From Kipferlia bialata (Eukaryota > Fornicata), in the NCBI GenBank assembly GCA_003568945.1, contig BDIP01000041.1:1-28673 (forward strand): a DNA stretch of 28,673 nucleotides, written 5' to 3'. Positions 27,915 through 28,673 of this stretch are shown one piece after another. Position 1 is the first letter of the stretch. Each line of letters begins with the position of its first letter. The notes under the pieces were generated by a model. The model ran no database searches. It saw nothing but the letters and a program-made list of their open reading frames with translations, and was not told the origin of the DNA. Both the position numbers and the translations under genes were made by a program.

Positions 27915-28521
27915 ATGAGCCACGGGATGTCAAAGGTTGGGCCTGATTTCTGCTATTATTTGCTAATTACTAGTTGCGGCGTGTAATACGTGTGTCCGCC
28001 CTGGTATTGGAGTGATCTGCGCTAATTCCCGAAGGGTCATCATCTTAGTATCCTGCATATCTTCCTCAATGTTGATCCCTCTATTGGCCACCCTGATGTC
28101 CTTTATCCACCCGTCGTAGTGTATTTGTCTCTATTGTCTTCGTATGTGGAGCGTCATGCGTCATTCCTAGTATTGCTTTCATCGTTCTGTATGTCAATAT
28201 GATTAGTCACACTGAGTATGACACTGACGTACGAAGTGATACCGACCCGTTATGATTACACCCGACGTATGTGTGGTGAATCACCACCAGCCTAGTTCAA
28301 TTGATGCGATGTTTCTCTCACTGAATGCCTGTGCATGTGCCTATATATATATCTCCCACAATTGATTCACCCTAGAGTGGCAAGCAGCGCTCTCCGCGCG
28401 CTGAATGGTTCATTGCCCTAGCCTTCACCCTCAACTTCATCATTGGCGTGGGTATCCTGGCCCTCCCGGCTGTGTTTGCCAAGGCCGGTATCATCATGAC
28501 TGCCGGATTCATCATCTGCAT
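27915..28521 (+). CDS. Amino acid/auxin permease family transporter, N-terminus
   Basis: Members of this family (AAAP, Aa_trans) carry amino acids across membranes with about 10-11 helices. Two exons are proposed: 27915-27935 (MSHGMSK) and 28376-28521. The second carries EWFIALAFTLNFIIGVGILALPAVFAKAGIIMTAGFIIC, with the family hallmark G-x-GILALP-x-x-F-x-x-AG of helix 1, and ends at a GTATGT donor. The first intron is long for this window (440 bases) and its donor GTTGGG is weaker than usual, so the first exon is less certain than the second. The rest of the gene lies beyond the poly-C tract that ends the window. Confidence 0.78.
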
Positions 28522-28624
28522 GTATGTGCATGTGTATTTGTATATACTTATCAATGTGTATATTCATGCAGATGTATGTGAGTACATGTGTATGTGTGTC
28601 AGTGTTTGTGTCATGAGCACTTCC

Positions 28625-28625
<1 letters not shown>

Positions 28626-28658
<33 letters not shown>
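28626..28658. repeat. Poly-C tract at the window end
   Basis: Thirty-three C followed by a 15-base tail containing seven G, then the end of sequence. It cuts the transporter gene. Confidence 0.95.
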
Positions 28659-28660
<2 letters not shown>

Positions 28661-28673
28661 TGGGGGGGCGCTT

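Noticed and set aside
1-28673. tRNA, rRNA, transposon or virus-like elements
   Set aside because: I saw no cloverleaf, rRNA block, transposase, reverse transcriptase or terminal repeats that I could support by eye.

Overview
The window is nuclear DNA from a flagellated single-celled eukaryote with a compact, intron-dense genome. Almost every gene is cut by short GT-AG introns of roughly 50-170 bases, and intergenic spaces are usually 100-400 bases. A dynein regulatory complex subunit (DRC1) shows it builds motile flagella. Intron density, GC-rich coding sequence and a 3' splice site with a CTNAC branch-point-like motif only a few bases from the AG would fit an intron-rich metamonad such as the fornicate Kipferlia bialata; that assignment is inference, not proof.

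Layout. 76-3354 (+): 3' part of an unrecognised 14-exon gene. 3678-6362 (+): three tandem, intronless paralogs encoding small type I membrane proteins. 6772-7101 (+): first exon of a PRP39-like HAT-repeat splicing factor, cut short before a poly-C tract. 7350-8730: nearly gene-free. 8731-12481 (-): a ferritin gene whose AT- and GA-rich introns are packed with partial copies ('echoes') of its own exon edges; a 942-base assembly gap lies in one of these introns. 12566-13362 (+): middle of DRC1. 13537-16593 (+): a large leucine-rich-repeat protein. 16816-19349 (-): a lysine-rich protein with an E2F/DP-like winged helix. 19509-22029 (+): a METTL25B/RRNAD1-type methyltransferase-like protein. 22137-23265 (-): small single-pass membrane protein with acidic tail. 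23599-24414 (-): type I membrane protein resembling the V-ATPase accessory protein ATP6AP2. 24653-27738 (-): coiled-coil plus LRR protein. 27915-28521 (+): start of an amino acid/auxin permease.

Themes. Five long C or G homopolymers coincide with gene breaks, the assembly gap or the sequence end, so gene order across them may be chimeric. Several start codons are preceded by a TCTTTT-CGAC-like box about 10-30 bases upstream and an AAGGGT-type motif 50-95 bases upstream, suggesting a two-part core promoter. The most unusual feature is the exon-echo architecture of the ferritin gene, also seen once in a DRC1 intron. One methyltransferase intron appears to use GA instead of GT as donor. No virus-like element, transposon, tRNA or rRNA was recognised.
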